Below, piece by piece: positions 1 through 10,361 of a stretch of DNA of 64,000 nt. Position 1 is the stretch's first letter. Every line of letters begins with the position of its first letter. Source of the DNA: Nothopassalora personata (taxonomy: Eukaryota > Ascomycota > Dothideomycetes > Mycosphaerellales > Mycosphaerellaceae); the NCBI GenBank assembly GCA_033816765.1, contig CM066291.1, positions 3,100,001 through 3,164,000 of the forward strand. Direction: 5' to 3'. Made by a program: the position numbers and the translations under genes. The notes beneath the pieces are model-generated. The model searched no databases. It saw only the letters and a list, made by a program, of their open reading frames with translations, and was not told where the DNA came from.

Positions 1-401
1 TGAGAGCCATGGGACATGTCCATCCTACCTTCATTGCCCGCTTCTTGTCATGATGCAGGAAGCGGCAGGCAAGTCACAGCATACCTGTAGGGGCGAGAAG
101 GCCCTTTGACGACTCCATTCCCGGTTACGCATGGCACATTACGATACGGCCCAACTCGGTTGTTTTTAGAAAGACGCACTTGCCACGATCCCACTCCTAG
201 CAACAGGATTTGCTGACTCGGCTATCTCCTTCTACAAGAACGCATGCGGGTCTAGCGGTTAGTGGGAGAGATCGTGCATATAGAGATGTACACTGAAATC
301 TGGTCAGACGAGCACGCTCATTCGTACAACCATGCCAAATCGAATAGCACAGCAGGCCGATTGGTTCGGTAGCTCCGCCGACGGTCTGGCAGAGGGGGTA
401 A
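1..401. other. Left-edge sequence without a supported gene
   Basis: Only short overlapping frames are open here and none shows a recognisable motif. Exons of the CorA-like fragment that follows could lie in this stretch, but no splice junction could be supported. Confidence 0.4.
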
Positions 402-587
402 ATGTGGCTGACCTTCGTGGCAGTAATATACCTTCCACGGACTCTGGTCACTGGCATGTTTGGTATGAAAATCAAAGGGATCAACGACGGATCGCTAGAG
501 TGGTGGGCATGTCTTGTGGCCTTCGTACTGATTGGTACATACGCCGTCGATCATTGCAGGCACGTGGATAGTCATGGAAGATCGTAG
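402..587 (+). pseudogene. CorA-like magnesium transporter, C-terminal fragment
   Basis: The 61-codon frame reads as the two C-terminal membrane helices of a CorA/Alr-type divalent cation transporter. It contains LTFVAVIYLPRTLVTGMFGM, a short polar loop, then WWACLVAFVLIGTYAV. In the family the first helix ends in a Gly-Met-Asn filter motif; here it reads Gly-Met-Lys. An in-frame TAA lies directly before the ATG and no long soluble domain is visible upstream, so this looks like a relic or a last exon whose other exons I cannot find. The family match rests on motif recognition only. Confidence 0.4.
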
Positions 588-792
588 GGCCAAGAGCAGG
601 CTCAGAGCCATTCGAAGCGATGAGCAAGCGGAGGGGAGAATGGACTTGAGGAGTGGACAGTAGCGGTGCGTGTAAAGATGAACGACTACTGCATCACGGT
701 CGGGAAAGTTTTGACGGTGTGGTCTCGGCATAGGCGAGCGTGCCCTTCACAACGTATCGTCAAAGCATCCACTATGCCTCGCGAGCCATATC

Positions 793-3768
793 TCAGCCAG
801 ATCCACCGCCAACCAACATCTTCTGATACCCCTCAATGACCTCCCTTGTCTTGACCAGCACGCCAGCCGCCAGCGTCCTGACTCGGACCTCCTCCCCACT
901 CCCACCTGTGACAAGATCTCCACCGCCTGTCCTCTCAAACACGACTTCCACCCACTGCTGCGTTTCCATAAGCTGCTTAGGCGTTTCCTGTGCCAATCGG
1001 TGCTTGCCCCCATCGTTGATCTCGAGCAGCGTTAGGAGCGCGAACAGCACCGCTTCCAGAATGCTAATATCAGAAAGAGCCTTGGATCGCAGTGATAGCA
1101 ACAAGTCCCAGAAAACGGTTGTCATCTCTGCTAAGCCCAACGTCGCCGGTCCTGAAGCGTGGAGCAGGAGAGCGAGAGTCTTCAGGAATGTCACGAGCAC
1201 GAATGGAGCGGAATCGAAAACGCTACTTTGACCGTAGGCAGCGATCTCTTGTTGGTATCTACTCACCAATGGCGAGAAGAATGCATCGCCGAAAATCTTC
1301 GCGAGCTGGTTTGGTGCCGGCTTGCGTTTTGTGCGTTCGACTTCCATACGGCTCGAGAAGGTGCGGACTTTGACGGCATTGAGGTGGGAGGTTGTTTCGT
1401 CTGCGGCGGACAGAGCCAGGGGTTTGATGAGTTGGTGCTCGAGGTCCTTGCTTGCGGCTTCGAGCCGTTTGACAGATGGATCGCCGGGGCTGTAGATGGC
1501 GTGAAGTCGGTCGGGGAGGAGCTTGCTCGGGAATGATGTAGTGCTGCTGGGAAGTGTCGGGTTGAGGTCGTCTTGTCCTTTGAAGCCGGCTAGTTCTCGT
1601 CCTCCCAGGCCGAGAGCGCTGAGGATGATGCAGCGTTGGGCGACAGAGTAGTCGCCAGTGAATGCTTGTCTACTGAGCCACGGTGCTAGCGTCTTGACAT
1701 CGCTCAGCAGAATGGCGATGAGAGTTTGCAGCCTCAATTCGTCGAAGTCTTCGGTGTCGAATGGATCTTGCAGATCACATAGCATTAATGCCAGCTCTTC
1801 AGCATGATCACGGACTTCACCGCCAAAAGTCGTCTTCCTTCTGATCAGTCCAGGTGCGCTTTTGATAGCTAGCTGGAATCGGTCGTGGTCTTTGTCATCC
1901 TTGAGCATCCTCATGAGGTCGCGCACATAGACTGGCGCCCTAGCTTTGTTTCGATTGACGAGCGTGGCGTCCTCGTCGCTGTCTTCCGGGTCACTGTCCG
2001 GCTTGGCGTAAGGCTGAAGATCCTCGTCCTCTTCGTCGTCGTCATCATCCAGAATCTCTGTCACTTTCTCGCCCTCTACCTCAGTCTGAGCTGGAACTGG
2101 CGGTCTTTCAGGTCCATATGTGCGCTTGCCATTGATGATCGGCAATCCAACAGGCTTCAAAGCCGGTCGCAGAACCCTGCGCTTAGCCGGCCCGCCGGAT
2201 GTGTCCAAGAACGCCCGGGACTCCGCGAGGGTCCCAATGCGATCTTTCAAGTCGACCATTCCAACATACCACTTCGCCTCCTCAGTCTGCATGTCTTCAG
2301 TGCCAAAATTCATCCTGGATCCTTCCTTGTCGACTAGCTGCGACAACGCTGTGCCCACAACCATCCCGAGCCATCTAGCTCTACTGTTCGAGCTGTTTAG
2401 TCTGTTGCTGACGCCTTGCATATGACCTGATGATCGTGCTGTGATGAGTACAGCCATCGGCTTTGTGAGATTTAGAGATCCTGCACAAAGGAGCAGCGTC
2501 TGAGCAGCACATTCTTGCTGCAAAATCGGCGCATGGTCGATGAAGAGACGTTCGCCGAAGGATGTCATGACTCTCCCGAGTATCGTCTGGAGTTCGTCAG
2601 GACATACCTTGGCGATCACGGCAATGCATGCTCGTCGCACGGTGAAGGTGAGAGCACTTGAGAGAGTGATGTCAGACATTGCGTCTGACAGAGCCTGGTG
2701 CATGAAGGCAGAAGGCGCGGCCAGTGCCTCAACTACTGCGGCTATGGCTGCTACGTCTTTCGCGGTAGAGTCGTCCTGCTCAGAGAGCGTGGTAAGCCAT
2801 CTCAGCGAGTTCTCTAACATTCGTCGTTGATCGTATTCGGGGAGAGCCAGCAGAAGTGCAGATAGTATTCGGGCACTTGGTTCCGAATGCTGCACTGCTC
2901 TACGTATCGAAGCGACTACCACACTCTGAACAAGCTGGGTAGAGTAGCCCAGGCCGAAAGCACGGCCGAGAAGCTGAGCAGCGGCACTGGGACCTTGCTC
3001 ATCAGCAACACACAAGGCGTCCACATTGCGTCCAAGCCAGGATGCGTACTCAGCTCCGCGGGTCAGCCAAGGGCTCGCTTTGGTCTTCAATGATCGTTCT
3101 TTACTCGGAAGCATGTCTTCGGCACGCGCGATCGTGGCTGTCAGCTTGCCAGATGCCATCAACCCAACGAATTCCTTCCACGCCATCTGACGTGTCTGCT
3201 GGTTGGTTTCTGCATTTTGCAGGCCAGTCCACACACGAAGTGCAAAGTCGTCACCAATGAAGAGCTCTCTGGCAAGGGCCAGGAGATGCTCAACTTCAGG
3301 CCGTGATGCGTGTGATGGTGTCGACTTCTCCAGAGCATCGAGCAGGAATCGTAGTCTCGCCACAACGGCATTTGACCCGGCCACACTTCGAAGGCAGTCC
3401 AGCAGAAGCGCTCTATCGGTCTTCTGTAGAGTTGGCCAGAACGTCGGCGAGATAGAGCTGACCAGAGTGTTGATGATTTGTGCTTGCCACGGACCGGGTG
3501 CTTGAATGTAAAAGCCATGGTGGTTCTGCGATAAGCTGCGAAGGATCTCGACCAGATCATCTGCGTCCGGCTGGGACCGTAGTGCTTCAAGGAGACCTCG
3601 AGGCGTGCTGATGCTCTGGACACCCTGGACTGACTTATTGGCATTAGTAGCTGGCGTCGGCTTCTGAACGGGTTGGCTGTAGACTTCTTTCAGGAGTGGC
3701 TCCGGCTCATCGCTGCTTTTTCCCCTCTTCGCACTGACAGACTTGACGGCCGTCAGGAAGTCGGCCAT
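793..3768 (-). CDS. tel2: Telomere length regulation protein Tel2
   Basis: Tel2 is the scaffold of the TTT (Tel2-Tti1-Tti2) co-chaperone that matures PIKK kinases such as Tor, Tel1/ATM and Mec1/ATR. The reading frame is uninterrupted. The conserved C-terminal Telomere_reg-2 domain starts near residue 610 (YVRDLMRMLKDD), includes LIRRKTTFGGEV and ends with the signature SALGLGGREL near residue 718. An acidic stretch (DDDDDEEDEDLQ) precedes the domain, as is common in fungal homologues. The frame is open upstream to 3873, but I chose the ATG at 3768 because fungal Tel2 proteins begin with a MADFLTAV-like segment; this gives 991 residues. It is divergent from uba3 with about 230 bp between starts, so the two probably share a promoter region. 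Confidence 0.92.
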   Translation of the reverse strand: MADFLTAVKSVSAKRGKSSDEPEPLLKEVYSQPVQKPTPATNANKSVQGVQSISTPRGLLEALRSQPDADDLVEILRSLSQNHHGFYIQAPGPWQAQIINTLVSSISPTFWPTLQKTDRALLLDCLRSVAGSNAVVARLRFLLDALEKSTPSHASRPEVEHLLALARELFIGDDFALRVWTGLQNAETNQQTRQMAWKEFVGLMASGKLTATIARAEDMLPSKERSLKTKASPWLTRGAEYASWLGRNVDALCVADEQGPSAAAQLLGRAFGLGYSTQLVQSVVVASIRRAVQHSEPSARILSALLLALPEYDQRRMLENSLRWLTTLSEQDDSTAKDVAAIAAVVEALAAPSAFMHQALSDAMSDITLSSALTFTVRRACIAVIAKVCPDELQTILGRVMTSFGERLFIDHAPILQQECAAQTLLLCAGSLNLTKPMAVLITARSSGHMQGVSNRLNSSNSRARWLGMVVGTALSQLVDKEGSRMNFGTEDMQTEEAKWYVGMVDLKDRIGTLAESRAFLDTSGGPAKRRVLRPALKPVGLPIINGKRTYGPERPPVPAQTEVEGEKVTEILDDDDDEEDEDLQPYAKPDSDPEDSDEDATLVNRNKARAPVYVRDLMRMLKDDKDHDRFQLAIKSAPGLIRRKTTFGGEVRDHAEELALMLCDLQDPFDTEDFDELRLQTLIAILLSDVKTLAPWLSRQAFTGDYSVAQRCIILSALGLGGRELAGFKGQDDLNPTLPSSTTSFPSKLLPDRLHAIYSPGDPSVKRLEAASKDLEHQLIKPLALSAADETTSHLNAVKVRTFSSRMEVERTKRKPAPNQLAKIFGDAFFSPLVSRYQQEIAAYGQSSVFDSAPFVLVTFLKTLALLLHASGPATLGLAEMTTVFWDLLLSLRSKALSDISILEAVLFALLTLLEINDGGKHRLAQETPKQLMETQQWVEVVFERTGGGDLVTGGSGEEVRVRTLAAGVLVKTREVIEGYQKMLVGGGSG

Positions 3769-3998
3769 GCCCTCTGCTGGGGCACATGGTATATGTTGAT
3801 GTCGAGGAAGGGAAGATGAACGTGCCGCCAGCTGAGGAAGAGGTACCTCCTGCTCCCACGTGATGACGGGCATGTCTCGCGTCGTCGTGCTCAGATAAGC
3901 TCCAGTACGCGATCAACTACCCTGCCGCCGACCTGGCCTGGGAGCTCCCGCCCGTCTGTGTTTCTACTCTCACACTGTCCCCGACACACTGTGACAGC
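3769..3998. promoter_or_regulatory. Shared upstream region of tel2 and uba3
   Basis: About 230 bp separate the two divergent start codons and must hold both core promoters. No TATA box is obvious. The head-to-head arrangement is seen directly; promoter function is inferred. Confidence 0.5.
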
Positions 3999-5417
3999 AT
4001 GGCCGTCGTCAACGGGTCCAGCCAGGGCGCGACGCGCGCTCGCACCAAGTACATGGACTACGTCCTCGCGCGACCGGGTGCATACACCGACGCCGAGACC
4101 TTCACACCGGGCGAGGCGGCGTTCGACTCGCTGAGCAAGATCAAAGTGCTGGTGATCGGTGCGGGTGGACTGGGCTGCGAGATCCTCAAGAATCTCGCGC
4201 TGTCGGGCTTCAGGAGCATCGACGTGATTGACATGGACACCATCGACCTCTCGAACCTCAACCGCCAATTCCTCTTCCGCCAGAGCGACGTGGGCCAGCC
4301 CAAGGCGACGGTGGCAGCCAATTTCGTGATGGAGCGAGTGCCCGGCTGCCAGATCAACGCGCACGTCTGCAGGATCCAGGACAAGGACGAAGACTACTAC
4401 ATGCAGTTCAACATGGTCATCTGCGGCCTCGACTCGATCGAAGCCAGACGCTGGATCAACGCGACCCTCGTCGGCATGGTCGACGCCGAAAGTCCCGAGT
4501 CGCTCAAGCCGTTGATTGACGGAGGCACTGAAGGCTTCAAGGGACAATCACGTGTCATCCTGCCCACGATGACCTCCTGCATCGAATGCCAGCTCGACAT
4601 GCACGCACCACGCGCCGCTGTCCCGCTCTGCACCCTCGCAACCATCCCTCGCCAGCCGCAGCACTGTATAGAATGGGCGCACATCATCAAGTGGGAAGAG
4701 GAGCGCAAGGACATCACACTCGATACAGACGACCCAGAGCACATCACCTGGCTGTACCAGACAGCCCTCAAGCGCGCACAAGAGTTTGGTATCCAGGGCG
4801 TCACATACAGCATGACGCAGGGCGTGGTGAAGAACATCATCCCAGCGATTGCTTCCACAAACGCCATCATCGCCGCCTCAAGTTGCAACGAAGCCTTCAA
4901 GATTGCCACCAATTCCGCACCTTTCCTGGCGAATCCAATGAACATTCCAGCAGGTGTCGACCCCGAGGACTACATGGCCGATATGGATGGTTAGTACCAG
5001 GCATTGAAATGGGAATGCACACCACTGACATTTCTTTCAGGAGAATTCATGCCAGCTCCGGACAACTACATGCTCTACACCGGCGACAACAGCGTGTACA
5101 CCTACACTTTCGGACACAAAAGGAAGCCAGACTGCCCCGTGTGTGGCAACCTGCCAAAGGAGTTGTCTGTAAGCGGCGACACCACCCTTGGAGAGCTGGT
5201 GGAGAGTTTCGCGGAGCGTCCAGAGGCACAGCTGAAGAAGCCGAACTTGAGGACTGGTGAGAAATCGCTTTTCTACAGCAGTCCAGAAGGCCTCCGCCAA
5301 CAGACCGAGCCAAACCTGAAGCTCAAGCTGCGAGACCTCATCGAAGACGGTGAGGTCGTCGCAATTAGCGATCCAGCCTTCAGCATCGACTTCAACTACA
5401 AAATCAGCCTGACCTGA
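3999..5417 (+). CDS. uba3: NEDD8-activating enzyme E1 catalytic subunit Uba3
   Basis: Uba3 with Ula1/AppBp1 activates NEDD8 (Rub1) and passes it to Ubc12 for cullin neddylation. Exons are 3999-4989 and 5041-5417, joined by a GTTAGT...TTTCAG intron of 51 bp, giving 455 residues. The adenylation fold carries VIGAGGLGCE near the N-terminus. The catalytic cysteine is Cys211 in PLCTLATIPR, and the zinc-binding pairs are CIEC (194/197) and CPVC in exon 2. The C-terminal ubiquitin-fold domain that recruits the E2 is present, ending FNYKISLT. Length and motif order match the family well. The upstream neighbour is tel2 on the opposite strand. Confidence 0.95.
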
Positions 5418-6020
5418 TCGCACTCACGACCATAGCTATGAAAGGGATTGATGAGGGAGCACGGCGTGAGGCATCAGAACCAGAGGTAGATGTCCCCGAA
5501 ATCGAGACAGTTTGCGCTCCGTGTTATACCCGTCTCACTTCGGGTGGCTTGCTGCCATAGCCCAGCCTCGCCAAGCTGATGCATGAAGAGATCTGGAGTG
5601 TGACACAGTCTGCAAAGGTGCTTGAAACCGCGCCCGAGAGTCTGGCCACTGGATCTGCCGGAAATGACTGTGCTGGATTGGGCGGACAGGTACGTGCTCA
5701 TAGCTCACAATTCCTGGCGGTATGCGTGCTGATTGAGCTGCCAGTACCTGAAACGGAGAAGGAGCAGCTGTTCGTCTTCATTTGCCGATACGATGGCCCG
5801 TCTGGTTGCGGTGTAATATGAAGCTGAAACACACCACATTTTGGTCGATATGTGGCCAATCAGCTTGCGACGAATGGCTGAAATCGTGCTCACAGCAGTA
5901 GATAGTTGGCATACGATGTATTGGCTAGGTCAATCTGCTGTATGTACCCGTCCGTAACATATCAACGACATCATCCCTCTGTTTGCATACAGTCTGGCAA
6001 TCACAAGAGCCAGGCAAGAC
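5418..6020. other. Intergenic, nothing recognised
   Basis: Downstream flank of uba3. Only short frames without recognisable motifs; no RNA gene seen. Confidence 0.4.
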
Positions 6021-6023
6021 TGT

Positions 6024-6513
6024 CCAGGCTCCTGACCCGTCAACTCAGATTCTCACCAACTTCCTGTCCACAATTCGACCCAATCGACAAATTACTCCCT
6101 CCCAACCCTAATCCCTCCCAAAGCCCTCACCAACTCGACCCGCTCGGGTCCAACCATCGACGTCCTCGATGTAATCACCAGCCCGCATCAGAAAGACCTC
6201 TTTTCCACGCAGAGCTCACCCGCCAACAACACGAAGCCCACCAACCGCGCCGAGCACACACAGCTCGAAGCAGAGCATGGGTTCCTCCAGCGACAGCTCG
6301 GGATGACACCCTCAAAGAAGCCCCTGGCCTGGGGAAGAAACTGAAAGACCAGCTTAAGGAATCCCCTGATAGAATCCCGCGCCGACTTCGACTTCGTCGC
6401 TCTGGAGATGAAGATGGAGTTCGAGGAGGATCTTGAGGGTGTGCGAGAGAGAGAGAGGGGGGGGGGCGCTCCCTAAGCGCGGCTAGCTTAGTACCATTGC
6501 AATATAAGTGAGG
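6024..6513 (+). pseudogene. Unrecognised ORF interrupted by one in-frame TGA
   Basis: One frame stays open for roughly 490 bases except for a TGA at 6342-6344. Before the stop it reads protein-like (TIDVLDVITSPHQKDLFST, then HTQLEAEHGFLQRQLGM); after the stop it continues with ESRADFDFVALEMKMEFEED. The absence of an ATG near the 5' end implies a missing upstream exon or a lost start. No GT-AG intron that removes the stop was found. It may be a gene killed by one nonsense mutation, a gene with an unusual structure, or chance. I do not recognise the family. Confidence 0.3.
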
Positions 6514-7335
6514 AACCTACTATAGTGGTGAAAGGGACCATTAGATGTGTCAAACCAGGAAAGGGGCAAGACATATTGTCAGGTTCAGTGCTTCATGAAT
6601 TTGGAACGGTCGCCGCCGCCAAGTTGCGATTTTGCTTGAACGAGCGGGACAAAGCTTGTAGATTTGTCGTTGTTCTTTTCTGATAGTGCAGAATCGGAAC
6701 CTTTAGTAACATGGCATCCTGTCACGCTGTGGACGCGAGCCAGCAACACCCTCGCCCTGATGTGACTTGTTAGTTCCCGCCAGGATTAAGTCACAGCGTG
6801 TCTCCAACCTCCTGGTCGAGCTCGATGAGTCTTGCTGCTTTGCTGCTAGGCAGTTCACGAGCCTTGACGAGGCATTGCTAAACTTGTTCTCGCATATACT
6901 CTATCGACTGACCAAGTCTTCCATGCAGCCTTGTAAAATAGCCTTTGATTGGGACGAGAGCCGCCTCTTGCATCACCCAGCCAATGCCTACGACGGTTCG
7001 GCCTTGGCCCATATGTTTCCTCTTCCACGGCGAAGGGCCATCATACACCGCGTTTGGCTCCCACGGCGGCAGCATCAAGTCAAAGACCTCAATGCTTCAA
7101 GAGACATGTCTGGCCGACTGCGGATTCGGTACTTGGCCTCCTGCACGGTAAGATGGCTGTCGTTTGGGTTGTCGCAGTAGCTAAACATCTAGCTGTGGCT
7201 ATGGAGGCGCATGCAGGTCATTGACGCTCGGTACGAGCCGCAAGAGCCCGCACCTGGAGCTGTAGGCCACTTCATTGCAAGTACGTCAGCTTCCGATGCG
7301 CAACATATAACGACACCACAATCACAAAAGCCACA
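6514..7335. other. Intergenic upstream of cap2
   Basis: Contains overlapping short frames on both strands but none recognised. A run of ten G bases (6457-6466) after a GA repeat lies just before it. The last part should hold the cap2 promoter. Confidence 0.4.
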
Positions 7336-8221
7336 ATGGCAACAACAGACCCCTTCGACGCCGCACTGTAAGTCCAGAAAAATCTCCTCCGCCACCTCTT
7401 CCACTAACATTCATCCCAGCGACCTCCTCCGCCGTCTACCCCCCTCCTCCACCAAACAAAACCTCGCCGGCATAATCTCCCTCCAACCCAACCTCGAAGA
7501 AGACCTCCTCTCCTCCGTCGACGTAGCCCTCACCTCACAACGCTGCAAACAATCCGGCCGCGACTATCTCTGCTGCGACTACAACCGCGATGGCAACTCC
7601 TACCGCTCTCCCTGGTCCAACCTCTTCGACCCGCCCATAGACGAGGAAGATGCCAACGAAGTCACGCCTCAAGGCCGGGTCCGACGGATGGAGGAGGCGC
7701 TGAATAGTGCGGTCGATGTGTACCGCGAGCTGTACTATGAGGGCGGGGTCAGCAGTGCGTATCTGTGGAGTTTGGACGAGGGGTTTGCGGGGTGTGTGCT
7801 GTTCAAGAAGGAGGTGACGGGGAAGGGGCAGGGTGGATGGGATAGTATTCATGTGCTTGAGGTGAACGAGGCGGCGACGAAGAGGAGTGCGAGTTATCGG
7901 TTGACAAGTACCGTGATTCTGGATTTGGGGTTGCAGTCGCAGCAGGTTGATACTCTCGAGCTGGCTGGCAACCTGACACGGCAGACGCAGCAGAACCTGC
8001 CGCTCAACGGGTTGAGGGATAATGAGATTGAGCAGAGCCATGTTGTCAACATTGGCAGGATGGTCGAGGACATGGAGACGAGGATGCGGAATCTGCTGCA
8101 GGAAGTGTACTTTGGCAAGGCGAAGGATGTGGTGGGTGATCTGAGAAGCATACAGCCGCTCAGTGAGGCTGAGAGAGAGCGGAAAGCGCACCAGGATGTC
8201 ATCGACAAGATGGGGCGATGA
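7336..8221 (+). CDS. cap2: F-actin capping protein subunit beta
   Basis: This subunit heterodimerises with capping protein alpha and blocks the barbed ends of actin filaments. Exons are 7336-7367 and 7420-8221; the 52-bp intron starts GTAAGT and has a CTAAC branch site. The protein has 277 residues, close to the family length. Exon 1 encodes MATTDPFDAAL and joins to DLLRRLPP, the conserved family N-terminus. Other hallmarks are YLCCDYNRDGNSYRSPWSN, YEGGVSSAYLWSLDEGFAG, WDSIHVLEV and the C-terminal VYFGKAKDVV region that forms part of the actin-binding surface. The start was chosen because the longer unspliced frame upstream lacks similarity. Confidence 0.95.
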
Positions 8222-8434
8222 GGATGTGCACGGTGACGCGGGTATGCATTTCACGAGCACACTGATTTGTGTAGCAGACGATATCATAACGACCATAGAA
8301 ATGGGTAGACAGCGCTCGCCGGCATTCTATGCAAATTCATATTGCTGTGCACTGTTTTCAGGCTGCCGGACGCTCGCGACATATCCCTCAAGACTTATCA
8401 GACTCCCAAATCGAGGGGCGTAATGCTGTACGCT

Positions 8435-9536
8435 TCAGCTATTGATGGGACGGATATGCACGACCGACGTCCAGTGAAAGCCCAACTGTGTCATATTAGC
8501 GCAGGCAAGGGCATCTGTCTGGAGAGGATTCTTACCCATCCAAGGGTGTAGTGAGGCGTGGCTGGCCACTTGTGACATGGCACATCGGTATAGATGGCGC
8601 CACCACCTTTCATGAGGTAGTACTGACCCACGACATCAAAATGGCTCCCCAATGCCTTAACAGCTAGCTCGTCGACGGTCGTATCAAGCCGAACATGAGC
8701 CTGTGTCCGAGCCTTCGATCGTCCATAATCTTCTGGGAAGAGGCATCTAGATGATGTCGAAGTCGAGGTTTGAGAATGGAATGCAAAGAAAGACCTGGGA
8801 GAATTTCCATGCCTGATTGTGCATCCATGGTACACACCCAGCTACAGAACGTCAGCTAGGCCCCCCCTCGTTTCAAGAAGCCACGTGGTGACTGACATAC
8901 CTCTGCTAACGTTCCATCATAGTCGAGAATCTTGCCCTCCAGCCGGAATCGGCTGTTGGGCTGAGAGCAAGGGGTTGAGGAGATTACATCTGACCGTCTG
9001 ATCCCCCAGCTTTTGCTCTGGATCCATGAGGAATCCTGTTGATCTCGAGGTTGAGGTCTCAATGTTCTGGTCAACAGGAAGCATGGTTGGCCGACTTTGA
9101 ACAGGCTTCATCGAGCACTTCCTTTCTGTGCTGACTTTGCATACGGTGCTGAGATAGGCTTCTACAAGATTACACTTATTGTTGAACGTCACGTCGTACC
9201 AGTCGGGCACGATCAGTAAGGTTCTTTGGTTGTGCTTCTTGCGCAGATATTACACAATGGTTCAATGCAACGAACGTCTCGCTGGCATGAGCATGTACTT
9301 CCATCGCCGATCGTAGGCCCTCCATATCTGCGCAAGCCTGCCGGCGGCATAGCCGGGTCCGCAGCATGGAGCACGATATGTGTGTCCATGTGGATCTTGT
9401 GGTCTGATATGCTGACGACCATGCCCTTGGCCATGGAATTCATCATCTCCGACACGGTCGTTGAATCGAAGACAGACATTGCCGCGGGGTCTTGGGAGGT
9501 CTTTCTTCGTCCAGAAGGAAAACCACGTTCCTGCAA
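8435..9536 (-). CDS. Unrecognised spliced gene with a ubiquitin-like stretch
   Basis: Three 3' exons are well supported: 8901-8960, 8536-8841 and 8435-8485, linked by introns 8842-8900 (GTATGT, branch GCTGAC) and 8486-8535 (GTAAGA...CACAG), all phase 0. Joined, they read EGKILDYDGTLAE then LGVYHGCTIRHG, which resembles the second half of a ubiquitin-like beta-grasp (GKxLxDxxTLxxLGVxxG). Upstream, 8995-9249 (RTLLIVPDWYDVTF, VEAYLSTVCKVS) is probably coding but its junction is uncertain: a GTCAGA donor gives only a 34-bp intron. A further likely coding block is 9300-9480 (MSVFDSTTVSEMMNSMAKGM). The 5' exon structure and true start are unresolved, and the ubiquitin-like idea is inference. Confidence 0.45.
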
Positions 9537-9793
9537 GTATACTGATCCTTCGACCGAACAGGTACGGCTGAGCTTTCAAATAGCGATGGCACTTGGAGAT
9601 GTCGATAATATTGGCTACCTAGAATGCGTCATGGAGCATGTTATTGCGGAGTGGTAGCTGAGCCCGCTAAGCAGCGCTTCAAACATTCCGAATTCGGCCA
9701 ATCTCATCAGCGTCCAGGTCATTCGACGCTGTCCCTCGAGTTGCCTTTAAGATAAGTTGGTATTTGTCCTCTATAGGATCTTAGTCAACATTA

Positions 9794-9832
9794 ATTTAAC
9801 CTGCTCTACTATGTCTGTAGGACAGGTTAAAT
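9794..9832. repeat. Inverted repeat (10-bp perfect arms)
   Basis: ATTTAACCTG at 9794-9803 is mirrored by CAGGTTAAAT at 9823-9832. After two mismatched positions, CTAC/GTAG extends the stem and leaves a six-base loop. It may be a small transposon end or a structured transcript; no function is known. Confidence 0.7.
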
Positions 9833-9882
9833 CAGAGCGGGCGCTCACCTAGTAGGGCGAAGTAGAGCGACTGCCATAATGT

Positions 9883-9990
9883 GTCCCTATGGCAGTAATT
9901 TGGCATCCCTATAAGTCCCTACAGGAGTAATTTTTGCATAATGATCCCTATAGGAGTAATAAACGACATAATTGTCCCCATGGGAGTAAT
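9883..9990. repeat. Four spaced copies of a 17-bp motif, ~30-bp period
   Basis: Variants of GTCCCTATAGGAGTAAT start at 9883, 9915, 9944 and 9974. Spacing is 32, 29 and 30 bp, and the intervening bases differ. The core CCCTATAGG is itself near-palindromic, so each copy could be a protein-binding half or full site. Confidence 0.75.
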
Positions 9991-10088
9991 TCACCGCGGC
10001 AACGAGGCATGTACGCGTGTGCAATGATACGTGGACATGTCCTAGACTTCCAATGCAAGCGAAGTGTAAACAGTGTCGGTCATTCAGC

Positions 10089-10160
10089 AGGAGATCGGGA
10101 AGTGCTCATCATGCGATCGATTTCAGGAGATTGGGAAGTGCTCATCATGCGATCGATTTC
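10089..10160. repeat. 36-bp tandem duplication
   Basis: Two adjacent 36-bp units (10089-10124 and 10125-10160) differ at one base (ATCGGG versus ATTGGG). Both contain GTGCTCATCATGCGATCG. A recent duplication; no coding role seen. Confidence 0.85.
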
Positions 10161-10361
10161 GTGCCTTTTTCCTGAGGCGTGGTATTATGCTGCATTATGT
10201 ACGAGGACGGCCATCCCCTTGACCATCAGCACCTGCTTTGTGCGACGCCTCAGCATACCTCCTCTGGTCTTTCTGATTCGTCAAATCCTGTTCTCACATC
10301 GACATTACGCCTGAAGCTTTTCCCAAGCGGATGCACGACACGTGTGAGTATTGTAGCTCAC

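Larger units (their letters stand above)
9537..10361. other. Intergenic region with short repeats
   Basis: No gene is supported. It holds a hairpin (9794-9832), four spaced copies of a short motif (9883-9990) and a 36-bp tandem duplication (10089-10160), each listed separately. Confidence 0.5.

Noticed and set aside
6878..7180. Overlapping frames on both strands upstream of cap2
   Set aside because: Both are mildly protein-like, but neither has a start context, splice support or motif.
9883..9990. CRISPR-like array
   Set aside because: Only four imperfect short motifs with spacers of about 13 bp in a eukaryotic genome; no array architecture or cas genes.
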